This document shows positions 62,833-64,000 of a stretch of DNA of 64,000 nucleotides, in pieces; position 1 is the first letter of the stretch; the number at the start of each line of letters is the position of its first letter. The position numbers were made by a program, and so were the translations under genes. Origin of the DNA: Methanobacterium sp. (lineage in GTDB: Archaea > Methanobacteriota > Methanobacteria > Methanobacteriales > Methanobacteriaceae); assembly GCF_038562635.1 (NCBI RefSeq), contig NZ_JBCFBO010000001.1:697869-761868 (forward strand), read 5' to 3'. The notes beneath the pieces are model-generated. The model worked only from the letters and a program-made list of their open reading frames with translations. It had not been told where the DNA came from and searched no databases.

Positions 62833-63426
62833 ATGTGGAATGAAATAGGCTTCCTGATAGTCGTTTTAATTATTGGAGGATTAGCCGGAGCTGTTATAGT
62901 TATGTATAACAGTTTAATTAAGCTTAGAAACGGTGCAGATAATGCATGGTCACAAATTAATGTTCAATTAGAACGAAGAGCAGATTTAGTATCTAACCTG
63001 GTTGAAACAGTGAAAGGATATGCTAAACATGAAAAAACTACACTTAAAGGAGTTACTGAAGCACGAGCAGGACTATCAAATGCGGAAACTGTAAAAGAAA
63101 ATGAAAAAGCAAATACTCATCTAACTAAAACTTTAAAAAGCCTATTTGCAGTTGCAGAAGCTTATCCTGATTTAAAAGCTGACGAAAGTTTCGAAGATCT
63201 AATGAAACAGCTGTCTGAAACCGAAAACCAGATTGCATATTACCGCCAGTTGTACAATGATGTGGTATGGCAGTATAACAATAAATGTCAGATGTTTCCA
63301 AGCAATATCATCGCTAGCTTCTTTGGATTTGAAGAAGAAAGATATTTTGAAATTAATGAGAACGAAAAAGTAGTCCCACATATTAATTTCTCAAGTGATG
63401 ACACATTAGAAGCAGAAAACATTTAA
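62833..63426 (+). CDS. LemA family protein
   Basis: A 197-residue protein has one N-terminal membrane helix (about 5-27) and a cytoplasmic four-helix-bundle with the LemA signature NGADNAWSQINVQLERRADLVSNLVETVKGYAKHEK, then ENQIAYYRQLYNDVVWQYNNKCQMFPSNIIASFFGF. LemA proteins are often next to TPM-domain or M48 protease genes, which are absent here. GGTGG precedes the ATG. The function is unclear. Confidence 0.93.
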   Translation: MWNEIGFLIVVLIIGGLAGAVIVMYNSLIKLRNGADNAWSQINVQLERRADLVSNLVETVKGYAKHEKTTLKGVTEARAGLSNAETVKENEKANTHLTKTLKSLFAVAEAYPDLKADESFEDLMKQLSETENQIAYYRQLYNDVVWQYNNKCQMFPSNIIASFFGFEEERYFEINENEKVVPHINFSSDDTLEAENI

Positions 63427-63678
63427 AGCAAGTAAAAACCTAATTAAATCCTTTAAATTAACTTTTTTTGTATATATGCAATTATTATCCAAATAGTGAT
63501 TTATTAAAACTATTTTTTTAATTATTTTCCATTATTTTAGCTAAATTGCAGCTAATATAACTATAAAATTACATTTAGTCTTTTATACTCTAATTGGAGT
63601 AATACAGCAACCCAGTAATTATTTAATAAAAAATAAAATATATGTATGATTACGATCAAAAACAGTAGTGGTGGTCTT

Positions 63679-63807
63679 ATGGTTGACACCCATGATATTA
63701 AAGGCAAAGGTAAAGAGTTAAAAGGAAAAATAAAGGGTAAAACTGCAGAAGAAAAAGGAAAACTTAAAGGCAAATCCGCTGAATTAAAGGGTAAGCTGAA
63801 AAAGTAA
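63679..63807 (+). CDS. Small Lys/Gly repeat peptide (CsbD-like), 42 aa
   Basis: The frame from ATG 63679 reads MVDTHDIKGKGKELKGKIKG followed by KTAEEKGKLKGKSAELKGKLKK. It is a very basic peptide with four KGK units spaced about 8-11 residues, resembling the repeat of CsbD-type stress proteins. GGTGGT lies upstream. It could bind nucleic acid or be a stress-related coiled segment. Function unknown. Confidence 0.65.
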   Translation: MVDTHDIKGKGKELKGKIKGKTAEEKGKLKGKSAELKGKLKK

Positions 63808-63957
63808 AAAAAATAATTCTACTGCATATTCCCTGGTATAATCTGTATCCTACAAATGAACATTCAAACCCAAACTAAATCATCTTCTGAATTAATGTAC
63901 GGCCCATTTTGGTTAATATTTGTAATCTGATTGAATTAAGGATTAATTGGTGATATT

Positions 63958-64000
63958 ATGATTAAAACATTAAATCAAGAAAAAATAGGGCAGCCTCGAA
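63958..64000 (+). CDS. Start of a gene running off the window
   Basis: ATG 63958 with GGTGAT upstream opens a frame reading MIKTLNQEKIGQPR to the window edge. There is a good initiation site, so it is probably a real gene, but the product cannot be named. Confidence 0.5.
   Translation, partial: MIKTLNQEKIGQPR

Overview
The window looks like chromosome from a mesophilic methanogenic archaeon of the order Methanobacteriales, most likely genus Methanobacterium (inference). The DNA is AT-rich and has euryarchaeal marker genes: a two-domain Cdc48 ATPase, pelota, archaeal AdkA, an archaeosine synthase-type protein, geranylgeranyl reductase, AglB/STT3 and HypC. Shine-Dalgarno sites are mostly of the GGTGAT type and promoters have TATA boxes. 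A complete trpEGCFBAD operon has the gene order I recall from Methanothermobacter. No rRNA, CRISPR array or intact insertion sequence is visible; there is one tRNA, Ile(GAT).

Layout. 0.3-16 kb: cdc48 diverging from a P-type proton ATPase, then small stress, envelope and membrane proteins (cupredoxin-like, PRC-barrel, DUF2795, ChaB, APC permease, STAS, two DUF389 paralogs), a TyrA-like dehydrogenase and a receiver protein. 16-26 kb: pelota, an exported M14-like hydrolase, an MraY-like phosphotransferase, AglB, UPF0145 proteins, a MurG-like glycosyltransferase and a SpoIIM-like protein. With the MOP flippase at 41 kb this suggests lipid-linked cell-wall or glycan assembly. 27-35 kb: a TetR-controlled metallo-beta-lactamase-fold/TSUP cassette containing a pseudogene piece, an HxlR/flavin reductase pair, a dihydrolipoamide dehydrogenase-like enzyme and hypC. 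35-41 kb: a receiver and histidine kinase, a duplicated promoter-like repeat, an ACT regulator, and a zinc-ribbon protein carrying a MuF-like phage-head domain. 43-50 kb: the trp operon behind a palindromic operator, with a short upstream ORF overlapping trpE. 50-60 kb: PAP2 protein, tRNA-Ile, adkA, a MIP18-type protein, the arcS-like gene, an exported Asn/Ser-rich protein, a rubredoxin-TPP-enzyme fusion, a UbiA enzyme and a ferredoxin/geranylgeranyl reductase pair. 60-64 kb: two paralogous Cys-rich mini-proteins next to a SPASM radical SAM enzyme, then LemA and a KGK-repeat peptide.

The most promising candidate for an unusual system is the Cys-rich peptide/radical SAM locus (60.4-62.5 kb). 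Next are two exported proteins whose reading frames appear to start at AUA or AUU behind strong Shine-Dalgarno sites, the MuF-like zinc-ribbon protein, and the overlapping upstream ORF at trpE. Several genes under 60 codons are added from reading the sequence directly. Functional names are recognised from protein motifs; no database search was run.
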